Shown: one piece after another, positions 10,906-21,485 of the stretch
Numbering within the stretch: position 1 is the stretch's first letter
Layout of the letters: each line of letters starts with the position of its first letter
Assembly (NCBI GenBank): GCA_947579605.1
Contig: OX388321.1
Coordinates: forward strand, 22,869,614 to 22,933,613
Source of the DNA: Athripsodes cinereus
Taxonomy: Eukaryota; Arthropoda; Insecta; Trichoptera; Leptoceridae
Length of the DNA: 64,000 nucleotides
Direction: 5' to 3'
Notes under the pieces: model-generated
The model's database searches: none
What the model was told of the DNA's origin: nothing
Seen by the model: only the letters and a program-made list of their open reading frames with translations
Made by a program: the position numbers and the translations under genes

Positions 10906-11348
10906 AGTTTTTTTTTTTAATTTATTTATTGTTATGATCAAATTTCAATATATTTTATAAATTTAATTTAACTACTAAAAATTGTAACGCATTTCTAATT
11001 GTCACAAATTTGAAATATGAAACAATTATGTGAGTTCTAATTGTAGGTTTATTTGTCACAAATTTTATCCACTAGTTCATTTGTTTTAAATTTGTAATTT
11101 TTAATAAGTTTGAAAGAAGGTAATTAAAAAACAATTATCTTTACAAAACTATTGTAACTAAAAACACTGCATTAAAATTTTGTTATTTTGAATCATTATT
11201 AGATAATATTTTAATTTTTAAAAGTGAGACGTCAGAGATTTCAGGCAGCCACTACGGGCGCCATCCACCGCCATTTACAACTAAATTTAGAAAAAGTTAC
11301 AATATATTACAATATGTTTTTTTTTTCTTTTTAAGTTAATAATTTTGG

Positions 11349-11490
11349 GTTAGTTGGAAGAGATCGCGCCTTTGCGATAAACTCGCCCTCTGTATATTGA
11401 TTGTATTTAATTTGAATGTATACATTTTATGTTATTGTTTTTTATCAATGTACAGTAAAGAATGAATAAAATAAATAAAATAAAATAAAT
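11349..11490 (+). mobile_element. Jockey-type LINE 3' end
   Basis: GTTAGTTGGAAGAGATCGCG, CGATAAACTCGCCCTCTGTA, then TCAATGTACAGTAAAGAATG and an AATAAA-rich tail. The same 130-bp end occurs at 15307, 24245, 38694, 47635, 61626 and, inverted, at 58640, so the 3' end is shared by one family. Confidence 0.7.
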
Positions 11491-11614
11491 ATTTTTTATG
11501 TAAGAATCTTTGGGAAAGTTTTTTATAAAATCGCATCTTTCTTTGAGTTCCCTGTAAAGAACAAGTATCCTATTCATTAATGAAAATTATCGACCATCCT
11601 ACAAAACACAGCTA

Positions 11615-11905
11615 CTACAACAACACCGTCACAACATATCCCACAGTAGAATTGCTAGCAAACAAGCTGCATTTATTAAACATGCATGCCGTATTATCCG
11701 AGCAAAAAAAAAATATCTTTAGGATGGCACCCAAACCCTATCTCTATATTTAAGGTGTTAAATCTTTTTATTATCGAAAAACTACCTTTAACAGGACATT
11801 TGAAAACATACGGAAAAGAGTGCAAGACCCTTTAATTACTCCACGGAATAATATAATAGACGAAAAGACGATTCTAGTAAGGACCATTACAGATGAAAGC
11901 CAATG
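11615..11905 (-). mobile_element. Copy of the SINE-like (CCTGTAAAAGGCAGG) family
   Basis: Minus-strand copy. It begins at its (GTAGTAG)-type tail (reads CTACTACAACAACACCGTCA), continues through the CATATCCCACAGTAG and TTATTAAACATGCATGC blocks, and ends with AACAGGACATTTGAAAAC and GAAAAGAGTGCAAGACC. Confidence 0.65.
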
Positions 11906-11980
11906 CGATCCCAGAAGATATCATTACCCACAGGAGTAACTCAACTCAGCGAGTCATCCAAATGACACAATTATAATAAT

Positions 11981-12195
11981 ATATTCTCAATTTAATCATA
12001 ACATGACTTCGGGGGCGCCGTATACCGCGTCCTTCACAAAAAACTTCCAGCTCAAAGGTGCGTCTTTAGCCTTCTTCTAAAGCTCTTTCTATTCACCTTC
12101 TATCGCAGACCCAGAGGCAGCTTGTTCCACCATCCGGGATCCTTAATATTGAAAGCTCTTTCTCCAAAGCCTGTCCTGCGAGATCGAAATGGCTC
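11981..12195 (-). pseudogene. CR1/L2-like LINE C-terminus and 3' end
   Basis: The minus strand encodes a degraded block resembling FGERAFNIKDPGWWNKLPL...FRRRLKTHL, the same end-domain as at 63075. It is followed by the GGCGCCCCCGAAGTCATG terminal hairpin half. Confidence 0.65.
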
Positions 12196-12721
12196 TATTA
12201 CTTTAATTTTTCTCAGGAATTCTGCGAATTTCATATGAAAGTATCAATATTTCTAGTCAGATTATAAAGCATTAATACAGCCCTTCGCAGAGACTCCGCC
12301 AATATATTTGTACTGCTTTCAGGTCGGTAACAAAGTTCGTGATGAGTATCTGTCTTTTACAGGACACTCGAATCTTGTAGGAGGCCTTTTGTTTACCGGG
12401 GATCACACAAAATGAAATATGAGAAATAAAATAATATATACAAATAAAATATAATGCGTTTATTGAAAACATTGTAGAAAAACAAAAGGATAAAAGCAAT
12501 TATAAGTACATTAATCCGAATGTGACTGATATCATCAATAACTTTTGCAGCGTGCTTCTTCCCCTTCTGATACATTGAAAGGAAGAGGCTCGTAGAATAA
12601 GTAGAATACTGTCTTATAAACATGTACATTAATATTATACAGGGGCGTATCTTCTATAGAAGCCAAAAAATCCGGAATTAACCTGGGTTTTTTTTAAGTT
12701 TTTATAAAATAAAAAAAATAA

Positions 12722-12805
12722 TCCCCTTGCACGTCACGACACAAGCTTTTAGTAACTTACTGTGAAAGGTGTATAAGGTTGTATTTGGGTTTATGACAAC
12801 ATTGA
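12722..12805 (+). mobile_element. 3' piece of the tRNA-derived SINE
   Basis: AGTAACTTACTGTGAAAGGT...GTATAAGGTTGTATTTGGG matches the body of the SINE at 26869-27005. A detached tail (AAACCCAGATATATC) lies at 13134-13148, so the two may be parts of one insertion split by later sequence. Confidence 0.55.
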
Positions 12806-13287
12806 AGGAGACCCACCAACCACTCGAATAGCGCATTAGTCTGGGAACTTCCATTTATCCGAAATCTACACTACACAAATTTTGTCCATACCGGAGGCGC
12901 CATAGTGGGCAGCCTGAGGGGCTGGCCGGCCAAAAACCTCCATTTGTGGAATCTTTTGACTACACTCCTTCGATGTCCCTCTAGCCGAGAGAAGCAAATA
13001 CATTCACAATATAAAACTAACAATACATTTACAAAGGCATTCCCTAACCTAGAAAAACAAATCAATATTCAAAATAAAATAGAAATAAAAACAATACATA
13101 AAAATAAAGACATTGAAGGATTTATAACAAACAAAACCCAGATATATCTTTAAAAAAAATCAAGAATACACGCATTAACGATTCGAGAATATTTTGTACG
13201 TGCTTGTGTAACTCGCCCATTATAATTTTGTTAAAAAAAAATATTATTGTTTATGTAGATAATATGGGCAAAATGCACAGAAGACAG

Positions 13288-13490
13288 AACCAATCAGATA
13301 TTTCGTGACCTTATATTGTGACAGTGAAAATGGTGAAATTGATAAATTAATGTTGTCCATGGACACCAAAAGTGATCACTTCAACCAGTCTATAGCCATT
13401 CGTAAGCGAAAGGACGCCTTTCTCACTTTTTCTTATTAGATATCGAATAATGTTAAATTATGTAATCATGATTCTCCAGTTGATATTACA
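13288..13490. mobile_element. Diverged partial copy of the CCAATCAG foldback MITE
   Basis: Contains the family landmarks CCAATCAG, TTGTCCATGGACACC, AAAGTGATCACTT, ATTCGTAAGCG and GACGCCTTTCTCACT. The complete reference copy is at 25062-25429. Confidence 0.65.
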
Positions 13491-13941
13491 TATATCCGAT
13501 TCGTAACGATATTCTTTAAGTTCAGTTGTACTCTTGTAAGATAAGATAGAATAAGTTAAAGCATTTTGTCTTGCTTGTACATGTTGTTGCTTATGGGGGT
13601 TATTTCTTTTTTATTTCTGTCTCGCTCATCGAGCACATTAAGTACCGAAATTCGGCACGTGTAATATGCAAATTGTGTGCTCATGTGTAGATACGTTTAT
13701 ATATTTTTAAAAATTCAATCCAGGTTAATGATCAATCTGAAATGCATCGGTTCTCGTACGATCGCCGATCTTAAGGAATATTGAACACTGTCATTACTTA
13801 GAGAGGTTCACCATTATATTTTGATGAAGTAATGAGACATGAGACCAATATCTACTTTTTTATGATTTTATTTTACCTTTATTCTACCTATAATTAATGT
13901 AAAATTTATATAAAACTCATCTCGTGAAATCGCCAATAAGA

Positions 13942-14165
13942 AATAGGTCTCCCAACATTTTCTGCCAGTTTTCGAGTGTCCTGTAAAAGGCAGGTATTCG
14001 TAAAACATCACATTTAAGACATTTCAAAACATCTTTAATTCAGCGATGAGGTATGTCACCCATTCTGAATGTCTTTTAATGGTACCAAGAGGACAACTGC
14101 ATGTTTTTTTATGTACGGTTGGTCCTCTGGCTACCCCACGTGTAGGAAATGGCATAATGATACGA
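13942..14165 (+). mobile_element. Copy of the SINE-like (CCTGTAAAAGGCAGG) family
   Basis: One of the better plus-strand copies: AATAGGTCTCCCAAC, TTTTCGAGTGTCCTGTAAAA, GGCAGGTATTCG, CAGCGATGAGGTATGTCACC, CATTCTGAATGTC, GAGGACAACTGCATG, then CTGGCTACCCCACGTG. Family members end in a TAG-repeat tail elsewhere (22057-22092). No box A/B pair is obvious, so whether it is a SINE or the 3' end of a LINE is open. Confidence 0.7.
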
Positions 14166-14594
14166 ATGAATGGAAAAAAAACTATAATTGTGATAGATAT
14201 AAAAGTTTATTCATAAACTTTATACTTTTTGACGAAGACTGTTTTTTTTAATAATCTTATAATATTGAGCTTGTGCCTATCATGTATGAAAACTCTTGTT
14301 ACGCCACTGTTAATATGTATAAGTATGTAAGTTATATACTGCATTAGTCAACCCTTTCCGACATTAATCCGTCCTCCTCATCCTTCTCCCCCCCCCCCGA
14401 CCCCATTCCTTGATGGGGTAACCCAGTTGAACCCATTTCTCTCTGCCTCCAAGAGACATTATTCCACTTCAACATTTGTAAGAAGAATAATTATATCAGC
14501 ATCAATTCAACGACAAACAAAAATAATGCATGGGTGTTGCCACGATTTTTTTAGTGGAGGGGACAGCGTTCCATCATTAGTTAGGGTGGCTAAC

Positions 14595-14690
14595 AGCGTA
14601 CTCGAAAACTTACAGAAATGAATGAGAGACCTATTCTTTGCTGGAAACTCCACATAACACGAATGAGGTGGTGGGCAAGGGGGGCAACGG
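14595..14690 (-). mobile_element. Fragment of the SINE-like (CCTGTAAAAGGCAGG) family
   Basis: TACTCGAAAACTTACAG, GAGAGACCTATTCTTTGC, then CTCCACATAACACGAATGAG match the family's 5' region in reverse orientation. Confidence 0.55.
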
Positions 14691-15306
14691 CTTGGAAAAA
14701 AACATACAACTAATAATGGAGCTTTTGCTTTTGTTCTCGGTTTTGATCATTTGGTATTCGAAATTGAGAAATTTCCCGATCTTTTCATTTTTATATCAAT
14801 ATAAAATTAGTTAAAACTACCTTATGTGCACTCTAACTTATAAAGGGAGTACAATATCTCACTTCGGTCCTTATTTTCTTAACTCTTCTTAGATTGAAAA
14901 ATATTAGGGACCTACTAAATTTATTTATTTTTCTACTATATGTAAGATTCTTGGGAATAAAAACTGTCCCAGTTTGCCCCCCCCCCCCCTTGATACGCCA
15001 TTGTTATAATGTATTATTATTAGTTATTTGTACTACTTATTGTCATTATTTGCAGAACAAAATGAGACAAGTAAAATTGAATCTATTTATCTGTTAGACT
15101 TATGATGTTTTACCTCCCACTCTCACTTATGAGCATTATTGGAGTGCCGTATGATCGAAATAAAACTGTTTGGGGACAGAGGATTGAAAAAAAGAAACTT
15201 AACTTGTTGTTTTCCTATGGTTTATGAGTTATAAGATAATAAAAATGAAAACAATATTTTTTTGTATTATTAGCTACCTATCTGTTTTTTAATTGGTTAT
15301 ATTTTT

Positions 15307-15440
15307 GGGTTAGTTGGAAGAGATTGCGTCTTTGCGATTTACTCGTCTCTGTAGGTACATTGATTATATTTAATTTGAAAGCATTTTTACATAAAATTAT
15401 ATGTATTACGATTCATGTACAGTAAACAATGAATCCTCTT
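15307..15440 (+). mobile_element. Jockey-type LINE 3' end
   Basis: GTTAGTTGGAAGAGATTGCG...CGATTTACTCG...CATGTACAGTAAACAATGAAT, the same 3' end as at 11349. Confidence 0.65.
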
Positions 15441-15638
15441 CCCTTCTTTACGTGTTTTTTCGTCCACCCCCTCCCGACGTTGTCGATTACCTGGGAGAAA
15501 TCTTGTCTATTCTGGACAGCAAGAAACAGCTCCCCCATATCTCTCATCCCGGTCCACTCTCGAATGTTCTGAATTCAGGAAAGCCGCGAAAAAATAAATT
15601 AGTAAATATATTACATAAATCTTGGCCTTTTATATAAT

Positions 15639-16287
15639 TAAACTAGCTGACCCTGTGAACGTTGTTTTGCCATATACATTTGCCATATACTAATATCGCT
15701 ATTAAAAAATAGGGGTTGATGGTAGAAGGGTGAAAATTTAGGGCTATGTGTATTTTTAATGCCTCAGCATAAAAAAATTAAAATAAAAAAAATTGTCCCA
15801 AAAATTAAAACCAAAAATTCGGGGTGTACCACTCTAAGCTTTTAGGTATATTTATTTATTTGATCAATAAACGGCAATTTGCCTTTTACAATAGGTTTAA
15901 TACATATGTATGACAAATCAATAATACAACAGTCTATAAATATATATAAAAAATGCACTAATACAGAAATTTAGTCGCATGGGTAACAATAATCATGCTC
16001 AGCTGCAAATACCCGCAGCATACAAATATATAATAATATACAAATATAGTCTTTATATACTGTACAATGGGAACCAGTTTACATGGCTGCAAGTTTGGCA
16101 CAATAGCTCATTAGTACATTAAGTTAAATAATATAAAACAAACATAACACAGTAACTATATGAATAAAATAGATGTTGGCCAATTCTCAGATCTACCTGA
16201 CGTGCACATAAAATTTCATCAAAATCGGTCCAGCCGTCTCGGAGGAGTATGATTACAAACACCGTGACACGAGAATTTTATATATTA
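15639..16287. mobile_element. ACTAGCTGACCC-type insect repeat with a nested insertion
   Basis: The left end AACTAGCTGACCCTGTGAAC and right end ATTTCATCAAAATCGGTCCA...GGAGGAGTATG...GAGAATTTTATATATTA are the two ends of a short non-coding repeat that is very common in insect genomes. Its continuity (TTTTAGGTATA | AATAAAATAGATGTTGGCC) is broken near 15850-16155 by other DNA. Confidence 0.7.
15850..16155 (-). mobile_element. Jockey-like LINE 3' tail nested in the preceding repeat
   Basis: TTTATTTATTTGATCAATAA then ACGGCAATTTGCCTTTTACA is a minus-strand version of the AAAGGC...CCGT...AAATAAATA tail seen in other Jockey-like copies. It splits the host repeat between TTAGGTATA and GAATAAAATAGATG. 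Confidence 0.5.
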
Positions 16288-16375
16288 CATAAATAAATCA
16301 TTTAATAAATAAATAATTTAATAAATAAAACATGACAAATCTCTGGAGACTGCCAGGATACAATATGACATAATA

Positions 16376-16500
16376 TAATATTTTATTTTATTTTATGTTT
16401 TATTTTACATCAATATACGGCGTGAACCTTTTACATGTTAAACAACAGTATAATAGACAACAAATACAAACATACACGATAATCAGAAATCACAAGTCAT
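16376..16500 (-). mobile_element. Jockey-like LINE 3' tail
   Basis: ATTTTATTTTATG..., then CATCAATATACGGCGTGAAC and CTTTTACATGTTA: the same tail as at 4524-4600, with ACGGCGTGAACC replacing ACGGCGTGAGCC. Confidence 0.55.
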
Positions 16501-17190
16501 ATATAAAATAAATATAAATTTAATATAAATTTATCTTCATTCCTACATAGTAGTTTCTAGCAATTAATAATATAGGCTAATTATTAAAATATAACACTTG
16601 TGTAACTCCTGTAACTAACTATATGAGTTGTATTTGTATTGCATACTTACTTACGTGGGTTGATAAGATGTTCGTACTACATAATATATGAACCTAGGAA
16701 TTTGTACAATATTATCATATTTAGTATTTTACCTTCATAATAACTATGAGAGACTATCAATCTTCAATCATCAATTGCCTACAATCATCATTGTGAGAAA
16801 ATAATACATATATTAATTATAAGAATGGTCATTTTGGTATTTCATCTTTCTTTCAGTCGTCCGGCTATCGCAGTATGGTGTTATCTTTCATAGCTTTTAG
16901 CGCTTCCCTCGTTATAAATGAACCGCATTTCTTCTAACCGCTAATTATAAACTTAGTCACTTCTTCCTACAACAATGCCAATGCTATTTTTTTTGTGGTA
17001 AACGCATGTTGATTTTCAATTTTCGTCATTATTTACTAATTATAGTTTTGTTTTTGTAATATAAATTATCAATTAAATATTTTTATAGCGATTGTCACAA
17101 TTTTTATTCTTGTTTTTATTTTTTAATTATATAAAAATGTTGTATTTAATGTATGCATGAATCATTAAATTCAATATTTCTTTTAATTTT
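16500..17190. other. A/T-rich spacer, nothing recognised
   Basis: No repeat family, RNA gene or plausible coding frame was recognised here. Confidence 0.45.
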
Positions 17191-17197
17191 TTTATTT

Positions 17198-17660
17198 ATG
17201 TAAAGAAAACCACCTACCTACTCATAGGAGTGATTTCCTTTAGTTTATTTATTTGAATTTAGAATTTTTGTTTTGACAGTTGGTAAAATAATTTTGTTTG
17301 TAATTTTGTGTTAGTTTTGAAAGACCTGAAGTAAAGACTTTAAATGTTGTTTTTTTGATATTATTTCAGGTAATTGTTTTATTATTGTTTATTTTATTTT
17401 TAGTAATATTTAGTTTCTTTAGTTTAAATAATGTTTTTAATAAATTTTTGATATTATTTCAGAAAAACACTGATTGCTTTATTTCAAGTATAAACTTCCA
17501 TTATAAAACAACATTTAAAGTCTTTACTTCAGGTCTTTCAAAACTAACACAAAATTACAAACAAAATTATTTTACCAACTGTCAAAACAAAAATTCTAAA
17601 TTCAAATAAATAAACTAAAGGAAATCACTCCTATGAGTAGGTAGGTGGTTTTCTTTACAT
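17198..17660. repeat. Perfect long inverted repeat (156-bp arms, ~150-bp loop)
   Basis: The arm 17198-17354 (ATGTAAAGAAAACCACC ... AAATGTTGTTTT) is matched base for base by the reverse complement of 17505-17660. The loop (17355-17504) holds two copies of TTTGATATTATTTCAG (the first overlapping the arm edge near 17353-17369, the second at 17447-17462). TTATTT flanks both outer ends (17192-17197 and 17661-17666), possibly a target duplication but low in complexity. No transposase is encoded. A transcript would fold into a long hairpin. Confidence 0.85.
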
Positions 17661-17669
17661 TTATTTACA

Positions 17670-18515
17670 TATATATATATATGGCGTTAGACTTTGATAT
17701 GTTAAAAATCAAATTAAAATAGAGAATAACAACATTATTTTACAATCAATATTATTTTTAAATCAATAAGTGTTTGAATTTGAACATGCAAGTGACAAAT
17801 ATCTAAAAATAAACTAGTAGGTGAAATCTTCTAAACCATTTGTGGGTAAAAATAAAATTTTCAAAAAAATACATTAGTGACGAAAAAGAGAGAATTTATA
17901 TGTTTAGTAGAATTCCATAACACTATATAATAAGACAATCGTTTCCTTCTACATAATATTAAAAAAAAATGATTGTTAAATTTGTCTACATTGAGAAGTA
18001 ACTGTCAAACTTATCCTTACTTCAAACACAAAGTATTGTCAATCTAAATTGATTGTGTCTGCTAAACTTTATTCCTTTATCTACACTGCGAGACATATCA
18101 AAACTATGTTTTACAATAATTAATGCTACTTAAAGCAATGTTATAAATACGTGTAATTATTATACCTTTTGTACATCAGTGTAGTTAGCTCGTTATCACT
18201 CCGGTAATTTGAAAGACAGAACGTCTTCAAGGAACTTGTTATAATATTAACTAGCATTTATACCAAGTAAGCTCAAGAAATGAACATCAAATTGGCAAAT
18301 TTGTAAACAGTTTTGAATAATACAAGTTTTTTTTTGAGAAATAAATTAAGTAATCAAGTATCGTCGTATCACAAGTGAGTCAAGCAGATAGAAATAAAAA
18401 AAAAAAACATTCATGCAATTTCTCTAAAAAGCAAGCCAATTTTTCATGCTCGACACGTGTTGAACAGAGACTTTGATCCATAATATGGTCAAGTCATGTA
18501 CATAGTTGTCGGAAG
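17670..18515. other. A/T-rich spacer, nothing recognised
   Basis: Apart from an (AT)n tract at 17670-17681, no repeat family or coding frame was seen. Confidence 0.45.
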
Positions 18516-18526
18516 TCTACGAATCC

Positions 18527-18527
18527 C

Positions 18528-18561
<34 letters not shown>

Positions 18562-18655
18562 TGGATGATTTGTAAAGCACCGTTTTGTGAAAAAAAAATC
18601 ACCTCAAGGGCGCTCGCCATACCTCTTACAAACTATTTAGAACTTAGCTAAACAA
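18527..18655 (-). mobile_element. CR1/L2-like LINE 3' end with (ATT)n tail
   Basis: A pure ATT run (18529-18560) is followed by GGATGATTTGTAAAGCACCG, TTTTGTGAAAAAA and CACCTCAAGGGCGCTC, the reverse of the 3' end at 6605-6665. It is 3'-terminal sequence only. Confidence 0.7.
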
Positions 18656-18659
18656 CTTT

Positions 18660-18975
18660 CACGGGTTCCTCCATTTTTACTGTCACGATATAATATCTAC
18701 CAATCGAGCAACATTTAATTCAAACCATTGTCTATGGACACCGAAATTGATCATTTAAACCACCTTGGAGTCTACTCACTGTGTCGATGTTTAGTACCTA
18801 AGTAGAAATCCATATGTTTTTTTTTCAATTTCAGCTTTGGGTAATATAATTCGTAAGCGTTAGGACGCCTTTCTCACTACTTTCGTTTACATTTTTCAAA
18901 ATGTTATATTATGTAAACATGGTTTCCCACCCGAAGTATCTGATCGACTTTGTTATTTGCGCTTTGTGCCCAAAT
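18660..18975. mobile_element. Diverged CCAATCAG-family MITE with an internal insertion
   Basis: CACGATATAATATCTACCAA, GTCTATGGACACCG and TTGATCATTTAAACCACC are followed, after about 80 bp of unrelated sequence (roughly 18768-18848), by ATTCGTAAGCGTTAGGACGC and CTTTCTCACTACTTTCG. The break falls where the family normally reads CCTTGAGCCTATTCGTAAGC, so a small element has inserted. Confidence 0.6.
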
Positions 18976-19487
18976 TCAGTTAAACAATAATAACAACATA
19001 TTATTCTGAAGATATTTACAACGTTTTAAGCTCTAAACAAATCATTAAAAATATATGACTTTACATACATACCTGAAATCTATTATTTTTTTCTGTTTTG
19101 CCTGATTGCAATTCCATTGACAATATACCTTATTATAAGCATACAAACAAATTCACAAACAGACTCAAGTTTTTATTAAATTAATTTAACAATAATTATT
19201 ACATTTTATCATTGACGTACCTACACATCTGTGCTCAAAATTTCTCTCTTAACATTAATTATTTAAGCTTAGATCATTTTTGATTTGATTTCAAATTATT
19301 AAATGATCCATTTCAATTATTATTATATATTTACAAGAATAAACTCGTACTTATTTTCTTAATCCTTAAAAGCTCTTAAATATATGAATGTATAGATTGC
19401 TTTTATTTCAAGCAAACTTACATTGATCAAATGTTTAGAATATAATAGATCTGAAATATGTGATCCCAAAAGATGGTTTACATTAAG

Positions 19488-19608
19488 CGTCTCTTGATTG
19501 GTGGACCTTGCATCGTGACAGTGGGAATGGTGTAATTGGAGAACGTTGTCCATGGACACCGAAAGTGATCACTTAAGCCAGTCTAGAACCAATTCGTAAG
19601 CGTACATT
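19488..19608. mobile_element. Partial copy of the CCAATCAG-family MITE
   Basis: Carries the centre of the family: TCTTGATTGGTGGACCTTGC, ATCGTGACAGTGGGAATGG, GTTGTCCATGGACACCG and AAAGTGATCACTTAAGCCAG, ending at ATTCGTAAGCGTAC. Confidence 0.7.
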
Positions 19609-19794
19609 TTTCTCCATTCGAAATTTTTGGTTGGTTTTACATTGATCATTTTCAACATTTTTTTATCTTTTCCTATATACAGATGTCAATATAGCTGGCG
19701 GACTTATCACTAACGTAATTTGTTCCAGACAATCAGTGCTGTCTCAATTTTACTGTGACAGTTCTTTTCCAAACCCTGGTTGCGAAAATTCCGT

Positions 19795-19886
19795 ATGAAA
19801 CTCCGCGACCCAGCTGAAAATCGAACACAGGACCTCGATGATGCAAGCGACTACGGTAACCGTTGCACCACATGGCCGGTTTTACA
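19795..19886 (-). mobile_element. tRNA-like SINE head
   Basis: On the minus strand, GGCCATGTGGTGCAACGGTT (box A like) is followed about 45 bases later by CTGTGTTCGATTTTCAGC (box B like). The spacing fits a tRNA-derived RNA polymerase III promoter, but the arms do not close into a tRNA. Confidence 0.6.
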
Positions 19887-20018
19887 TCCAAATATTATAG
19901 ATACATCCAAGACCACTTGTGTCGAAATACTCTCATTTTGTTTTAGGATTGCCAATATATACCCACATTATTGTATCTTCCACAAGAAGAGTATTCAGTA
20001 AACAAATTACACATTACA

Positions 20019-20402
20019 CGCTCTGCACACATATCTGCCACCCTTCAATCTCTTCACTGGCTCAGATGTCTGGAGAGAGTTGAATTTAAAGTGTGTTTGA
20101 CAGTATTTAAGGCACTTCATGCTATGGCCCCAGAATATATCATGGAACTCTGTGGTAGACAGGCGTTAAGTCATAGACAGACAACACTTAGGTCTTGTCA
20201 AGATATTACAACTAAATTGGAGATGACCAGTACTGTATCGAAACCAGTGTACGTGGAGCCTGCTTTTGCAATATCTGCACCTGTAGTCTGGAACAGGCTT
20301 CCACAAATGATCAGAGAAACGCAGGACATATCTCGTTTCAAGAACCAACTGAAGACTTATCTATTCAAGAAATCTCACGGAATAATCCAAGCACAACCTT
20401 AG
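20019..20402 (+). pseudogene. CR1/L2-like reverse transcriptase tail, open but truncated
   Basis: The frame encodes SAHISATLQSLHWLRCLERV, FKVCLTVFKALHAMAPEYIM, HRQTTLRSCQD, then WNRLPQMIRETQDISRFKNQ and LKTYLFKKSHG before the stop at 20400-20402. It keeps the QTTLRS segment that the 6.1-kb copy has lost. No stop interrupts it, so it is younger or better preserved. The catalytic domains are missing, so there is no activity. Confidence 0.8.
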
Positions 20403-20487
20403 TTAGCAAAGAGCGCCCTTGAGGTGTATTTTTTTCACAAAACGGCGCTTTACAAATCATCCAAATAATAATAAATAATAATAATTA
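20019..20487 (+). mobile_element. Second CR1/L2-like LINE copy, 5'-truncated
   Basis: Closely related to 6232-6678. The last ~125 codons of the reverse transcriptase are followed by the AGCGCCCTTGAGGTG / CACAAAACGGCGCT hairpin and an ATAATAATA-type tail (20465-20487). Confidence 0.8.
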
Positions 20488-20654
20488 CTCTTCAGGTAGT
20501 TTCTTTCCGCGCCAATAAAAATAAGACAATCAAAATGGGTGACACATCTTGTTTCTGAATCGAAAAGGATGAATATCCTAGACCCGTTGTTTCAATGTGA
20601 CATTAGGGTGACAATATTATCCTGAGTTAACCCTTAATTTATTAATTTCATACT

Positions 20655-21010
20655 ACTACCACTACTACACCATCACGACATATCTCACAAGTGGGGTAGC
20701 CAGCAGACCAGCTGCATGTAATAAACGTGCAAGGCTTTTTTTCTGTGCCAACATAAAATCGGTAGGTATGGGTGGCAAGCCTCATCGCTGAATTTGTGAT
20801 GTAAAATGTCTTTATTTTTTCTTCTAACACCTGCCTTTTACAGGATACTCAAAAACTTAAAGAAAAGCCTTCTTCCAACAAAAATCAGGTTGAATGACAA
20901 ACCTCATCGCTGAATATGAGATGTAAAATGCCTTAATTTTTTCGAACACCTGCTTCTTACAGGACACTCGAAAACTAATGGAAAAGAGTGAGAGACCAAT
21001 GCCTATTAAT
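20655..21010 (-). mobile_element. Two adjacent copies of the SINE-like (CCTGTAAAAGGCAGG) family
   Basis: The first copy (about 20655-20875) begins with its tail (ACTACTACCACTACTAC), then CATATCTCACAAGTGGGGTA, CAGACCAGCTGCATGTAATA, and ends in CTGCCTTTTACAGGATACTC. The second (about 20880-21010) repeats the distal half (GGTTGAATGACAAACCTCAT, CTGCTTCTTACAGGACACTC, AAAAGAGTGAGAGACC). Both are on the minus strand. Confidence 0.7.
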
Positions 21011-21032
21011 TTCATGAGTGGCGCCAACATAC

Positions 21033-21196
21033 TGCTGGATGCGAACGTCAATCATCAAGCATGAGAATCGTCCGTCAAGCATTACCCGTCCATGAGACGT
21101 AACGAAGGCATTCAGTCGAATATTTCTTCGAAGAATGCTCCATATTGTCGCTGAATGATTTAAGATTTTCGCTTGTTGGTTGACGTTCACATCGAG
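21033..21196. mobile_element. Diverged MITE of the GGGTGCGTCCAGG family
   Basis: GGATGCGAACGTCAATCATC at the left and TTGACGTTCACATC at the right face each other, and the centre has ACGAAGGCATTCAGTCGAAT and CGAAGAATGCTCC. The arrangement matches 8781-9001, but the outermost TIR bases are lost. Confidence 0.55.
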
Positions 21197-21233
21197 CTGT
21201 GTGACCCAGCAATTTAGAGAAATAATGCTTTGT

Positions 21234-21475
21234 CGGCCGGTGTGGCGCGGAGGTGATGCTCTTGCCTTTGAGTCACGAGGTCACGGGTTCTATTCCCAGC
21301 CAGGGCAAAGTGAAGAATGACCTTTTTCAAATTGTCCTGGGTCTGGGTGTTACATGTATATGTATGTATCGTCGCGTTAGCTAGCTCGATCTGTGTGAAT
21401 TGTCTATGTACGTTATGTTGATTTTACATAGATTTTCGTACTAGTTAAGTTTATCGCTTTTCTATGTATATTTTC
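21234..21475 (+). mobile_element. tRNA-derived SINE, second family
   Basis: The head GGCCGGTGTGGCGCGGAGGT (box A like) and CACGGGTTCTATTCCCAGCC (box B like, one base off GGTTCGANTCC) are about 40 bases apart. They are followed by an unrelated body with CCTGGGTCTGGGTGTTACAT. It is unlike the SINE at 1389 and 26741. The mismatch in the T-loop argues against a working tRNA. Confidence 0.65.
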
Positions 21476-21485
21476 GGGTGACAGG

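Noticed and set aside
17352..17372. TTTCAG/GTAATT as a third recursive splice site
   Set aside because: The donor half is weak (GTAATT), the tract is not pyrimidine-rich, and the motif recurs in the same hairpin loop without a donor.
21234..21305. Functional tRNA gene
   Set aside because: Box A and box B are present, but the T-loop has a mismatch, no acceptor stem closes and a SINE body follows. The same holds for 1475-1548 and 19800-19884.
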